Origin: Rhodanobacter sp. 7MK24
GTDB taxonomy: Bacteria > Pseudomonadota > Gammaproteobacteria > Xanthomonadales > Rhodanobacteraceae
Length of the DNA stretch: 64,000 nucleotides
Assembly (NCBI RefSeq): GCF_014842995.1
Contig: NZ_JACYXL010000003.1
Location: forward strand, 496,001 to 560,000
Direction: 5' to 3'
Shown here: in pieces, positions 18,707 to 28,033 of the stretch
Position numbering within the stretch: position 1 is the stretch's first letter
Layout: the number at the start of each line of letters is the position of its first letter
The notes under the pieces: model-generated
What the model saw: the letters and a program-made list of their open reading frames with translations, nothing else
The model's database searches: none
Told to the model about the DNA's origin: nothing
Position numbers and translations under genes: made by a program

Positions 18707-19942
18707 TCACACGCTGCGCGTCGCCACCACCGGCGGCACGTTCGCTGCCCGCAGCGCGGGGCCGAGCACGGCCAGCTGGCCGATGCCCCACAGCACCAGG
18801 GCGCCCACCGGGAAGTAGATTCCGGGCAGCCGCGGCAATTCGTAATGCAGCATCAGGAACAGGTTGATGCCATAGGCCAGCACCATGCCGAGCGCGATGC
18901 CGAAGCTGGCCAGCAGAAAGTTCTCGGCCTGGAAGTAGTGCAGGATGTCGCCGCGGGTAGCGCCCAATGCGCGGCGCACGCCGATGGTGCGGCGACGCTG
19001 CCCCACCCAGAAACTGGCGAGGCCCACGATGCCCAGCGCAGTCACGGTGAGCAGCGCCAGGATCACTCCCACCAGGATGCCGGCCATCGCACGGTCACCG
19101 GCGAAATACTCTCGGCGCGCATCGTCGTAGGTGCGCTTCACCAGCACCACGCGGTTGGGATCGAGTTGCTTCAGCTTGGCCACCGCGGCCTTGAGTATCG
19201 CTTCGCGATCCTGCGGCGCCGTGCGGAGGATGTAGCTGGAGCCGTCGGCTACCGTCATGCGTATCGGTAGTACCGCGCTGTACTGGACTCCCTGCTCCAG
19301 CTGTTTCGGCCGCGCCAGGCTCGCGACCACGCCGATGACGCGGAACGGCAAGGCGTCGCCGAAGTAAACCGTCCTGCCCAAGGCTTCCTGTCCCGGCCAA
19401 AGGCGTTCGGCAAGACCTCGGGTAAGAATGATTTCCTGCGGCAGGCCACGCGCATTGCCATCGTGCAGCGCCTGCACCGCCGCATCGAAGTCGACGTATT
19501 CGCTGGGCTGGAAGTCGCGCCCTTCCACCAGTTCGGCTCCAAGCGTGCTCAGCAAGCCGGCGCCGCCCATGAACTCCGCGACCTGCGCGGTCCCTTGCTG
19601 CTGGTGCGGATCGAGCATGATGCTGCCAGTGGAATCACTGCAGCAGCTGAAGGGCATCTGGTTGGTCATCGCCGCCTGCCGCACTCCGGCGATCTGCCGC
19701 AGGGCAGCCAGATCCGTGGCCGATTGCGCTTTGGCATCGGCGTTCTTGCCGATGGGGCCCAGTTGGATCTGCACCAGCTCGTGCTCGGCGATGCCACTGG
19801 GAAGATCCATGCGCTGCAGGCGCTGCCCGATCAGGAACACCGCGTTGCAGACGATGGCGCAGGTCAGCGCGATTTCCAGTATCAGCAGCCACGCCGTGGT
19901 CTTGTGCCGCCGCAGGGTGGAAAAGATCGGTCGCAGCTCCAT
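18707..19942 (-). CDS. MacB/FtsX-type ABC permease, B type, pair 3
   Basis: The product is 411 residues, starting MELRPIFSTLRRHKTTAWL. The first helix is LEIALTCAIVCNAVFLIG. The periplasmic domain has an unusual adjacent Cys-Cys (PFSCCSDS). The C-terminal FtsX domain has GVRRALGATRGDILHYFQAE; most other B genes have GIRRAIGA. The tail is VPPVVATRSV. It starts ten bases after its A partner. Confidence 0.9.
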   Translation of the reverse strand: MELRPIFSTLRRHKTTAWLLILEIALTCAIVCNAVFLIGQRLQRMDLPSGIAEHELVQIQLGPIGKNADAKAQSATDLAALRQIAGVRQAAMTNQMPFSCCSDSTGSIMLDPHQQQGTAQVAEFMGGAGLLSTLGAELVEGRDFQPSEYVDFDAAVQALHDGNARGLPQEIILTRGLAERLWPGQEALGRTVYFGDALPFRVIGVVASLARPKQLEQGVQYSAVLPIRMTVADGSSYILRTAPQDREAILKAAVAKLKQLDPNRVVLVKRTYDDARREYFAGDRAMAGILVGVILALLTVTALGIVGLASFWVGQRRRTIGVRRALGATRGDILHYFQAENFLLASFGIALGMVLAYGINLFLMLHYELPRLPGIYFPVGALVLWGIGQLAVLGPALRAANVPPVVATRSV

Positions 19943-19952
19943 CGTGGCGTCC

Positions 19953-21260
19953 TCAGTTGCTCTTCAATTGCAGGGCGGGCGTCACCTGGCAGGCGCGCCA
20001 TGCGGGCAGCAGGCCGGCCAGCAGGCTCGCGCCCAGTGCCAGCAGGAAGGTGGCCAGCAACATCAGAGGATCGAGGTGCGCCAGCGGCGCGTATTCCGCC
20101 GGCTGCCGGCGTACCAGCCACAAGCCAACCAGCGCCAGCAACAGACCGCCCACGCCGCCGATCAGCCCGACCACGCCGGACTCCACCAGCAGTTGCGCGA
20201 ACAGTGCACGACGCGAGGCACCCAGCGCCCGGCGCACGCCCAGTTCGCCGGCACGGCGCAGGAACTTCGCCAGCATCAAGCCCACCGTGTTCACCAGGCA
20301 CACCAGCAGGAAGCCGAAGGCCAGCCCCGTCTGCAGGCGCACGTCGTCGGGCACCACTTGCTGGTAGTCCAGCCACTGCATCACGCTGCGCAGCCGGACG
20401 TTCGGCGACCGCTGGAAACGCCCCAGCGCCCTCTGCTGCTCGGAATAGTGGACGAGGAATTCCTTGTAGGCGGCAACCTCGGCCGGGCTGTCCAGTTGCA
20501 CCCAGAGCTGCATCCATGCGCAGGGGGAATCGTGGTCCGGCGCCTGACCGGCGCCGCCGTTGCCCCAGCAGTTGACGCTGCCGTCGTGGGCCATGCTCAG
20601 GTCCTGCGAGGTGGACAGCGGTATGAACACGCCTTCGTCCTCGTTGTAGCTTTTGCGGTTCAGGTCGTAGAAGTTCGGGTTGGGATGCCAGTCGCCGGTC
20701 ACGCCGACGATGCGGAAGGCCGCACCATCCAACCGCAGCGTCTTGCCGGTGCTGTCGCCGCCGCCGAAAACCTTGTCGTTGAACCGGCTGCTGATGACCG
20801 CCACCCTGGCATGCGCCTCGTCTTCCGCGTCGCCCCAGGCGTGGCCGTACTCGAAGAGCACGCCGAACATCGGAAAGAATCCGGTCGTGGTGAAGCGCGT
20901 GTCCTCGTAGAACGGATCAAGCGTGCTGTTGTCGGGTTGCACCGCCACGTCGCCGCCGGTCATCAGCGCCTGCCGATCGGCGCGTTTCGCCTGCAGCAGG
21001 TTCATGCCATCGATCCAGGTCAGCTGGTCCATCGGCTCCACCTTTCCAGGCACGTAACCATGGCCATCGCGCGGATCGAGTTGCGGGTAATACAGCGATC
21101 CGCTGCGTCCAGGCAGCGGATCGCCTGACAGCACGTGCAGCACCGTGAGCGTGGTCATCGACGCGCCGATGCCCAGCGCGATCGCCAGCACCATCAGCGC
21201 GGTGAGCGCGTTGTTGCGCCTGAGGCTGCGCAGTGCCAGATCGAAGTAGTAGCCGAACAC
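19953..21260 (-). CDS. MacB/FtsX-type ABC permease, A type, pair 3 (GTG start preferred)
   Basis: The product is 435 residues if translation starts at the GTG at 21260, giving (M)FGYYFDLALRSLRR exactly as in the paralogs. GGGGAG then lies nine bases upstream. The ATG at 21269 would leave no space after the same G-rich site. It has an N-terminal helix, a periplasmic domain with the cysteine pair at about 231 and 247 (NCWGNG and PCAWMQLW), and a C-terminal FtsX domain with GVRRALGASRRALFAQ. No ATPase domain is present. Confidence 0.88.
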   Translation of the reverse strand: MFGYYFDLALRSLRRNNALTALMVLAIALGIGASMTTLTVLHVLSGDPLPGRSGSLYYPQLDPRDGHGYVPGKVEPMDQLTWIDGMNLLQAKRADRQALMTGGDVAVQPDNSTLDPFYEDTRFTTTGFFPMFGVLFEYGHAWGDAEDEAHARVAVISSRFNDKVFGGGDSTGKTLRLDGAAFRIVGVTGDWHPNPNFYDLNRKSYNEDEGVFIPLSTSQDLSMAHDGSVNCWGNGGAGQAPDHDSPCAWMQLWVQLDSPAEVAAYKEFLVHYSEQQRALGRFQRSPNVRLRSVMQWLDYQQVVPDDVRLQTGLAFGFLLVCLVNTVGLMLAKFLRRAGELGVRRALGASRRALFAQLLVESGVVGLIGGVGGLLLALVGLWLVRRQPAEYAPLAHLDPLMLLATFLLALGASLLAGLLPAWRACQVTPALQLKSN

Positions 21261-21281
21261 GCTGTGCATCTCCCCGGTTGG

Positions 21282-21307
21282 CCCCTCTCCCATCTGCGGG
21301 AGAGGGG
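21282..21307. repeat. inter-pair hairpin CCCCTCTCCC/GGGAGAGGGG
   Basis: A perfect ten-base inverted repeat with the six-base loop atctgc lies in the 61-base gap between pair 2 (stop 21322) and pair 3. This is the longest of the boundary hairpins. It has no following T-run on either strand. Confidence 0.75.
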
Positions 21308-21321
21308 GATACAGCGAAAGC

Positions 21322-22575
21322 TCAAGCCGCCCGCGTAGCCACCACCGGCGGCACGTTGGAGGCGCGGCGCGCAGGATTGAACACGGCGCCCTGCCCCAGC
21401 AGCAGCACCAGCACCACGCCGACCAGCACGTAGAGCACGGGCATGCGGTCCATCGCGTAGTGCTGCATCAGCAGCAGGTTGAGGCCGATGGCCAATGCCA
21501 CTCCGATCACGGCGCCGATGCCGGCGATCAGCAGGTTCTCCATCTGGAAGTAGCGCAGGATGTCCACTTTGCGCGCACCCAGCGCGCGGCGTACGCCGAT
21601 CTGGCGATGGCGCTGGCCCACCCAGAAGCTGGTGAGGCCCACGATGCCGGCCGCGGTGACGCCGAGCAGGATCACGCAGATCACGCCCATCAGCGCGGCC
21701 ATGCCCACGTCGGCGCGATAGGCGTCGCTGCGTATGTCGGCGAACGATTTGACGCTGTCGTCGTCCAGCACGCGCAGGGGATTGACCTTGTACAGCAGGG
21801 GCGTGGTGGCCTTCATCGCCGCCAGCAGGCGACCCGGCTTGGCGCGCACGGCGTAGCTGGACGAATTGCCGTTGAGGCGCACCGGTTCGATCGTCGCATT
21901 CCAGGCGAAGCTGCCGGCCCAGCTGCCCGTCGAGGGCACCTGCAGGCGTTCGACCTCGCCGATGATGGTGCTGGGCGTACCGCTGCCGTCGAGGTAGACG
22001 ATCTTGCCCACCGCATCGCCCTTCGGGAACAGCTTGTCGGCCAGCGCCTTGGTCACGATCACCACGGCGGGTTCGCTGGTGTTGCGGAAGCCCTTGTTGG
22101 TGACGTCGCCTGCGTTGAAGTCGCGTCCGGCGATCAGGTGCAGGCCCAGCGTATGCACGAAATTCTCGTCGCCGAAGTAGTAGGTGGTCCGCGCATTTCC
22201 GTCGAGCAGCTTGGCGTCCGCATTGAGCGACATCGCGCCGTTCCAGCTCTGGTTGAGCAGTGGCAGCGAATTCGTCGGCGTCACCGAGGCCACGTCCGGC
22301 ATCGCGCGCAGCGCGGCGAGATCCTCGCGCTGCATGGCGTCCATCTTCTGGATGCTGTCCGCATCGTCGCCGGTGGGCGCACCTACCCATTGCTGGGAGA
22401 CGAGGTACAGGTCCTGCTCCTGGAGGCCGGTGGCGCGATTCACGCGTTCCACGCGATGGCCGATGATGAAGACCGCGTTGCAGACGATGGCCAGCGTCAA
22501 CGCGATTTGCAGCGCGATCAGCACTACGCCTGCCTTGTGCCTGCGCAGCGCCGAGATCATGGGATGCAGTTTCAT
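21322..22575 (-). CDS. MacB/FtsX-type ABC permease, B type, pair 2
   Basis: The product is 417 residues, starting MKLHPMISALRRHKAGVVL. The first helix is LQIALTLAIVCNAVFIIG, almost the same as pair 1. The periplasmic domain contains LHLIAGRDFNAGDV, and the C-terminal FtsX domain has GVRRALGARKVDILRYFQME. The tail is VPPVVATRAA. It follows its A partner by ten bases. With pair 1 it forms a distinct subfamily marked by GVRRALGAR and LALQIALTLAIV-like first helices. Confidence 0.9.
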   Translation of the reverse strand: MKLHPMISALRRHKAGVVLIALQIALTLAIVCNAVFIIGHRVERVNRATGLQEQDLYLVSQQWVGAPTGDDADSIQKMDAMQREDLAALRAMPDVASVTPTNSLPLLNQSWNGAMSLNADAKLLDGNARTTYYFGDENFVHTLGLHLIAGRDFNAGDVTNKGFRNTSEPAVVIVTKALADKLFPKGDAVGKIVYLDGSGTPSTIIGEVERLQVPSTGSWAGSFAWNATIEPVRLNGNSSSYAVRAKPGRLLAAMKATTPLLYKVNPLRVLDDDSVKSFADIRSDAYRADVGMAALMGVICVILLGVTAAGIVGLTSFWVGQRHRQIGVRRALGARKVDILRYFQMENLLIAGIGAVIGVALAIGLNLLLMQHYAMDRMPVLYVLVGVVLVLLLGQGAVFNPARRASNVPPVVATRAA

Positions 22576-22585
22576 GGCGCTCTCC

Positions 22586-23911
22586 TCAGTTGCTCTTCAG
22601 CTGCCACGCGGGTTGCACGCGCGAGGCTCGCCAGGTGGGATACAAACCGGCCAGCACGGTGGCGATCACCGCCACCACCAGGGTCATGGCCAGCAGCGAC
22701 ACGTCCAGCCTCGCCAGCGCGGCGATGTCCTTCGGCAGCACCCAACCCACGCAGGCCACGCCCACGCCGGTGAGCAGCAGGCCCAGCACGCCCCCCGCCG
22801 CACCGACCATGCCCGCCTCGGTGAGGAACTGCGCATACACCGCCGCGCGCGGAGCACCCAGCGCGCGACGCACGCCGATCTCGCCGCTGCGGCGCAGGAA
22901 CTTCGCCAACAGCAGCCCTGCCGTGTTGACCAGGCAGACGATCAGCAGGCCCAGCGCCACCAGCAGCGACACCTTGGTGTCGTCGGGCACCACGTGCTCG
23001 GAGTCCAGCCATGCGGGCAGGTCGCTCAATTTGTATTTGGGCGCCCAGTTGAAGCGGCCGGCCTGTTGCTGCTGGCGCATGTAGCCATCGAGGTAGTTCT
23101 TGTAGCTGTCGACGTCGGTGGCGCTGTCCAGCTCCACCATGTAGGCGATCCATACGCAGCTCGAATGCTGCAGGCCGATGAAGCCCGCTTCCTTCGGGAT
23201 CTCGTTGCAGTTGGTGTTGCCGTTGTTGGGCATGCCCACGTCGATGGCGGTATTGAACGGCAGGAACACATCCTCGGCGCCGTCGCCGACGAAGCCGCCG
23301 GTGTTCACCACGTCGTAGTAGCGCGGCTGCGGATTCCAGCGGTCGACCACGCCGACCACGCGGTAATCCTTGCCCTCGATGTTGACGCTCTTGCCCACGC
23401 TGTTGACGTCGCCGAACAGCTTCTGGTTGAGCTTGTCGCTGAGCACCAGCACGTGCGAGCGGTTCTGGTCGTCCTGCGCGCTCCAGCCGCTGCCGTACTT
23501 GAACGGCGCCTCCACCATCGGGAAGAACTCGCTGAACACGGCATGGCCGCTGACGTTGATCGGGTGCTTGGCGGCATCCGCCGGCACCACCGACGGCGAC
23601 ACCTGGTACATCGCCGACTGCAGCTTGCCGCGGTGGTCGCGCATCAATGCCAACGCGTCGGTGTAGTCGAACGCATCGGAGATATCGGTATAGCCACCCT
23701 TCTTGCGGCTGTCCGGTCCCCAGATGTCGAGCTGGGGCACGAACAGCCGGGACGACTTCCACGGGATCGGATCGCCCGACACGGCGCGGAACACTGACCA
23801 CGTGGTCATCGATGCGGCCACACCGAAGCCGATGGCGAGCACCATCAGCAGGGTGAGGCCGGGGCTGCGTTTCAGGCTGCGCAGTGCCAGGTCAAGGTAG
23901 TAGGCGAACAT
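22586..23911 (-). CDS. MacB/FtsX-type ABC permease, A type, pair 2
   Basis: The product is 441 residues from the start MFAYYLDLALRSLKRSPG at 23911; the longer open frame upstream is non-coding in style. The N-terminal helix is LLMVLAIGFGVAASMTT. The periplasmic domain has a cysteine pair (NCNEIP and SCVWIAYM). Three C-terminal helices carry GVRRALGAPRAAVYAQ. It differs from pairs 3 to 9 by FAYY in place of FGYY and SVFRAVSG after the first helix, like pair 1. Confidence 0.9.
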   Translation of the reverse strand: MFAYYLDLALRSLKRSPGLTLLMVLAIGFGVAASMTTWSVFRAVSGDPIPWKSSRLFVPQLDIWGPDSRKKGGYTDISDAFDYTDALALMRDHRGKLQSAMYQVSPSVVPADAAKHPINVSGHAVFSEFFPMVEAPFKYGSGWSAQDDQNRSHVLVLSDKLNQKLFGDVNSVGKSVNIEGKDYRVVGVVDRWNPQPRYYDVVNTGGFVGDGAEDVFLPFNTAIDVGMPNNGNTNCNEIPKEAGFIGLQHSSCVWIAYMVELDSATDVDSYKNYLDGYMRQQQQAGRFNWAPKYKLSDLPAWLDSEHVVPDDTKVSLLVALGLLIVCLVNTAGLLLAKFLRRSGEIGVRRALGAPRAAVYAQFLTEAGMVGAAGGVLGLLLTGVGVACVGWVLPKDIAALARLDVSLLAMTLVVAVIATVLAGLYPTWRASRVQPAWQLKSN

Positions 23912-24000
23912 TTCGTTCTCTCCGGGGTTTGTCTCCTCCTGTTCATCAGGAGAAGACGTTTGCCTTCCCTCCCCTGCAGGCAGGCGAGGGATCAAAAACG

Positions 24001-25242
24001 TCACACCGAGCGCGTCGCCTCGACCGGCGACACGCGCGAGGCGCGCAGCGCCGGCGCCAGCACGGCACCCTGTCCCAACAGAATCAGCACGAGCACACCA
24101 ACGCCCACGTAGGCCATCGACATGGGACTCATCGCGAAGCGGGTCACCGTCCACAGGTTGAAGGCGATCGCGAGCACGGTGCCAAGTGCCACGCCCGCCG
24201 CACTGATGAGGAAGTTCTCGGTGAGGAAATACGTGAGGATGTCGCGTTGCCGTGCGCCCAGTGCGCGTCGCACGCCGATCTGCTTGCGGCGCTGGCCGAC
24301 CCAGAAGCTGGTGAGCCCCACGATGCCCGCGGCGGTGATCGCCAGCAGTACCACGCAGATGATGCCCATCAGGATCGCCATGCCGCGGTCGCTGTCGAAT
24401 ACCTTGCGACGGATGGTGGCGTAGTCCTGGATGCCGTCCTTCGGGTCGATGATGCGCATGCGACTTTGTGCATACAGCGCCTGCGGTGCTTCGCGCATCG
24501 CAGCGGCGAGCTGACCGGGTTTGGCGCGCACCATATAGAAGATGCCGCGCGAATCGTCTGCCCGCAGCGGCCAGATCAACGCCTGCCCGGCATAGCCGTT
24601 GCTGTATTGATCCACGCCCTGGCGGTGCAGCGGATCGACGATGCCGATGATGGTGCTCGGCGTGGGGCTCATCGCATAGAAGCTCTTGCCCAGCGCATTG
24701 CCATCGGGAAACAGCTTGTCGGCGAGTGCCTTGCTCACAATGGCCGCGGCTGGGGTGATGGATTGCTGGGTGCCCATCACCATCACCTCGTCGGGCCGGA
24801 AATTGCGCCCGGCGATGAGTCGCAGGCCCAACGTGTCGATGTAATGCTCGTCACCGGTATATACCGCGGAATCGGTGACCGGCTTGGGCTGGTCAGGCGT
24901 CAGCGTGACGAAGTTGTCCCAGCCGCCGCCCGACAGCGGATAGCCGCCGCTGACAGGCGTGGCGTCACGCACAGCAGGCAGTTGCCGCAGCGCAAGCAGA
25001 TCGGCTTTCACCTGTGCATCGACCTGCGGCGTCGGCCAGTCGGCCGCCCACTGGTTGCGGATCACGAAGACGCTAGATTCATCTACGCCGCTGACTTCCG
25101 ACAGGTTGGTCAGCCGCTGGTGGATGATGAACAGCGCATTGCACACGATGGCCAGCGTCAGTGCGATCTGCAACGCGATCAGCAAGGTGCCCGCCTTGTG
25201 CCGGCGCAGCGCGACGAGGATGGGCCTGATCTGGATGTTCAT
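24001..25242 (-). CDS. MacB/FtsX-type ABC permease, B type, pair 1
   Basis: The product is 413 residues, starting MNIQIRPILVALRRHKAGT. It has one helix (LQIALTLAIVCNALFII), a periplasmic domain with LRLIAGRNFRPDEV, and three C-terminal helices with GVRRALGARQRDILTYFLTE. The tail is VSPVEATRSV, a slight variant of the usual PPVVATRS. It follows its A partner by ten bases. The gap to pair 2 (23912-24000) contains an imperfect TCTCCT/AGGAGA repeat. Confidence 0.9.
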   Translation of the reverse strand: MNIQIRPILVALRRHKAGTLLIALQIALTLAIVCNALFIIHQRLTNLSEVSGVDESSVFVIRNQWAADWPTPQVDAQVKADLLALRQLPAVRDATPVSGGYPLSGGGWDNFVTLTPDQPKPVTDSAVYTGDEHYIDTLGLRLIAGRNFRPDEVMVMGTQQSITPAAAIVSKALADKLFPDGNALGKSFYAMSPTPSTIIGIVDPLHRQGVDQYSNGYAGQALIWPLRADDSRGIFYMVRAKPGQLAAAMREAPQALYAQSRMRIIDPKDGIQDYATIRRKVFDSDRGMAILMGIICVVLLAITAAGIVGLTSFWVGQRRKQIGVRRALGARQRDILTYFLTENFLISAAGVALGTVLAIAFNLWTVTRFAMSPMSMAYVGVGVLVLILLGQGAVLAPALRASRVSPVEATRSV

Positions 25243-25252
25243 GGCGTCTTCC

Positions 25253-26566
25253 TCAGCTCGACTTCAATTGCCAGGCCGGCTGCACGTGCGCCGCGCGCCA
25301 CGCCGGATAGAACGCCGCAAGCACGGTGGCGACGATGGACAGGGCAAACGTGAGCGCCACCAGCGACGGATCGAGCTTCGCCAGCCTCGCGATCTCGGGC
25401 CGGAATAACACGCCCACACCACCCACTCCCACCGCAGTGAGCAGCAAGCCGAGCACGCCGCCGGCCAGGCCTACCGTGCCGGCCTCGATCAGGTACTGGG
25501 TATAGATTTCGCCGCGCGTTGCGCCAAGGGCACGGCGCACGCCGATTTCGCCGGCGCGGCGCATGAACTTTGCCAACAGCAAACCGATGGTGTTAACCAG
25601 GCAGATCAGGAAGAAGCCCAGCGCCACCATGAGCGATATCCGGCTTTCCGGGGGCACCACCTGCTGGTAGTCCATCCACTGCGCCACGTCGCGCAGGCGC
25701 ATGTTGGGCGCCCAGCCGAAGCGGCCTGCACGCTGCTGCTCGGCGGAATAATTGGTTAGGAAACTGCGGTAACTCGCGACTTCCGCCGGGCTGTCCAATT
25801 CCACCCATGGCGAGATCCACACGCAATTGCTTTGCGTGTAATCCGTCCAATTTGTGAAGCTGAGCTTGCCGCGGCAGCTGTTGCGGGCACCGGTGTACAT
25901 CTGCAGGTCCAGTGCACGGCTGAACGGCATGTAGAAATCGGGCTCTTCGGCGAAATCGTCGTTGTCGAACAAGTCGTAGAAGCGCGGTTGCGGGTTCCAA
26001 TGACTGGCGACGCCCACGACACGATAGTCATGGCCGCCGAAATTAATTGTCCGCCCCACGCTGTTCGCACCGCCGAACAGTTTTTGGTTGAGGTCCGCAC
26101 TGATGACCACGTCGGCCGCGCGCGACTCGTCATCCTGCGCACTCCAGCCGCCGCCATAGCGGAACGGCACTTCGAACATGGTGAAGAAGTCGCTGCCCAC
26201 GGCGTAGCCACTCGCATTCAACGGCAGATCGCGATTGGCATCCGGCATCACGGCAAGCTGCACCTTGTACAGCATGGTCTGGCGCTTCGCCGCATGCGCA
26301 TGCAGAAGCGCTACCGCGTCCACGTAATCCAGCGCATCAGGTGGCTCGTTGCCCTTCAGGTTCTGCTGCGGCCCCCAACTGTCCACCTGTGGGGTGAACA
26401 ATTGCGCCGACTTGTCGGGAATCGGATTGCCCGATACCGCGCGGAACACGGAGTACGTGGTCATCGACGCAGCCACGCCGAAGCCGATTGCCATCACCAT
26501 CAACGCGGTAAGCGCGGGATTGCGGCGCAAGCTGCGCAGGCCGAGTTGGAAGTAATAGGCAAACAT
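25253..26566 (-). CDS. MacB/FtsX-type ABC permease, A type, pair 1
   Basis: The product is 437 residues, starting MFAYYFQLGLRSLRRNPA with AAGGAG seven bases upstream. The N-terminal helix is LTALMVMAIGFGVAASMTT. The periplasmic domain has the cysteine pair (SCRGKL and NCVWISPW). The C-terminal FtsX domain has GVRRALGATRGEIYTQ. It is the first permease of the array, directly downstream of the outer membrane channel gene. Its closest relative is the A gene of pair 2. Confidence 0.9.
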   Translation of the reverse strand: MFAYYFQLGLRSLRRNPALTALMVMAIGFGVAASMTTYSVFRAVSGNPIPDKSAQLFTPQVDSWGPQQNLKGNEPPDALDYVDAVALLHAHAAKRQTMLYKVQLAVMPDANRDLPLNASGYAVGSDFFTMFEVPFRYGGGWSAQDDESRAADVVISADLNQKLFGGANSVGRTINFGGHDYRVVGVASHWNPQPRFYDLFDNDDFAEEPDFYMPFSRALDLQMYTGARNSCRGKLSFTNWTDYTQSNCVWISPWVELDSPAEVASYRSFLTNYSAEQQRAGRFGWAPNMRLRDVAQWMDYQQVVPPESRISLMVALGFFLICLVNTIGLLLAKFMRRAGEIGVRRALGATRGEIYTQYLIEAGTVGLAGGVLGLLLTAVGVGGVGVLFRPEIARLAKLDPSLVALTFALSIVATVLAAFYPAWRAAHVQPAWQLKSS

Positions 26567-26590
26567 GCCCTCGCTCCTTGGTTGATTCCT

Positions 26591-26637
26591 CTCTCCCGTG
26601 GGAGAGGCCCGTTGCTTCTCTCTCGACTGCGAGAGAG
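26591..26637. repeat. two tandem hairpins between channel gene and permease array
   Basis: CTCTCCC-gt-GGGAGAG at 26591-26606 and CTCTCTCG-actg-CGAGAGAG at 26618-26637 lie in the 79-base gap between the TolC-like gene and pair 1. They match the boundary hairpins further along the array and mark the junction of the fixed exporter module with the permease series. Confidence 0.7.
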
Positions 26638-26645
26638 CTTTGGCG

Positions 26646-27989
26646 TTACTGCAGCAACCCGTTCACCGCTTCCAGGTCGTGCATGTCGATGGTGCCTGCG
26701 GCCTGCTTGAGCAGCAGCTTGTCGAGGACGAACTGGTACCTGGCCGCGGCGTACTGGCTCTGCGTCTCGGCCAGGTTCTGGATCGCGAAAACCACGCTGG
26801 TCAGGGTCTGCGTACCGATGGAATAACCCGCGCGCATCGAGGTCAGCGATTTCTGCGCAGCGTCCACCGCGTCACGCGCACTGCCCACCTGATCGATGCC
26901 GTCGTTGACCAGGTTGAAATAGTTGGCGACGTCACGCGCAGCCTGACGGCGCTGGCTTTCCAGCGTGCCGAGATCGGCATCGCGCTGGTAAAGCGCCTGC
27001 TTGACCTGCGCATGAACCAGGCCGCCGCTGAACAGTGGAATGTTGAGCGTGAGGCCCACGGTGGTGGTGGCCGGCCCGTAGGCGGCGGTGCCCGGCATGC
27101 TGTTCGACCACTGGCCGAATTTGTTGTAGCCCACGCCCGCGGTAAGCGTGGGCAGGTGGCCGGCGCGCGCGGCCGACACCTTGTGCTCGTCGCTGGTCAC
27201 GGCGTAGCGCGCGGCAAGCACGGTGGGGTTGGTCTTCATCGCCGCGTCCACCCACGTCTGTTCGTCGTTCGGCTGCGGTGCCTGCATGGGCATATCGTCG
27301 CGCAACTTCTTCAACGCATCGGTCGGTTTGCCGGTGATCTGTTCCAGTGCGCGACGCGCGTCCTTGAGATTGTCCTCCGCGCTGATCCGCATACCTTTGA
27401 TGTACAGGTAGTACGACTTCGACTGGTTGACGTCCGCCTCCATCGACAAACCGCTCTTGAAGCGCGTGGAAGTCTGCTCGAACTCCGTCTTGTAGCCGTC
27501 CTCGTAGGCGCGGTCGATGTCCAGCATGTCCTGTGCCTGCAACACGTTGAAGTACGCCGTGGCCACGCGCACGTAGAGGCTCTGCAACGCGGCCTGGTAG
27601 GTCTGCTCCTGCGAGTCGCGTGCGGCGTCCGCTGCACGCAGGTTGTTGATGGCGGACAGGTCGAGGATGGACTGGCTGAGGTTGCCGGAGAGGTTGCGGT
27701 CACGCGTGTGACCGCCGCTGCCGGTGCTCACGATGTTGCCGTTGCTGCTGGTGGTCTCACCGCCACCGCCGTGGATCTGATCCACCTCCAGCGCGCCGGA
27801 CAACTGCGGCAGCAACGCCGCGCGCGCCACCGGCACGCCCTCGGCCACCATCAGCCGCTGCGCATCGGCCGTGGCCAGCACCGGATCGTTGGCGATGGCC
27901 TGCCGGTAGGCATCCATCAAATCCTCGCCGTGCCCCGCGACGGGGGCGACGGCGAGCAGGAGCAGCACGGGCAGCAGCTTCAGGCGCAT
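26646..27989 (-). CDS. TolC-family outer membrane efflux protein
   Basis: The product is 447 residues with a signal peptide (MRLKLLPVLLLLAVAPVAGH). Two outer-membrane-efflux repeats follow: the first from about 25 to 235 with ARAALLPQLSG and ATAYFNVLQAQD, the second from about 245 to 440 with ARAGHLPTLTAGVGY, LNIPLFSGG and YSIGTQTLTSVVFA. These are the canonical TolC repeats forming the beta-barrel and periplasmic alpha-barrel. It is the only outer membrane channel in the cluster and follows the ATPase gene by 44 bases. It presumably connects with the membrane fusion protein to complete a MacAB-TolC-like export path. Confidence 0.95.
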   Translation of the reverse strand: MRLKLLPVLLLLAVAPVAGHGEDLMDAYRQAIANDPVLATADAQRLMVAEGVPVARAALLPQLSGALEVDQIHGGGGETTSSNGNIVSTGSGGHTRDRNLSGNLSQSILDLSAINNLRAADAARDSQEQTYQAALQSLYVRVATAYFNVLQAQDMLDIDRAYEDGYKTEFEQTSTRFKSGLSMEADVNQSKSYYLYIKGMRISAEDNLKDARRALEQITGKPTDALKKLRDDMPMQAPQPNDEQTWVDAAMKTNPTVLAARYAVTSDEHKVSAARAGHLPTLTAGVGYNKFGQWSNSMPGTAAYGPATTTVGLTLNIPLFSGGLVHAQVKQALYQRDADLGTLESQRRQAARDVANYFNLVNDGIDQVGSARDAVDAAQKSLTSMRAGYSIGTQTLTSVVFAIQNLAETQSQYAAARYQFVLDKLLLKQAAGTIDMHDLEAVNGLLQ

Positions 27990-28033
27990 GGATGAGACTC
28001 GCGATTGATGGATACGTGGACGGCCATGCGCGC

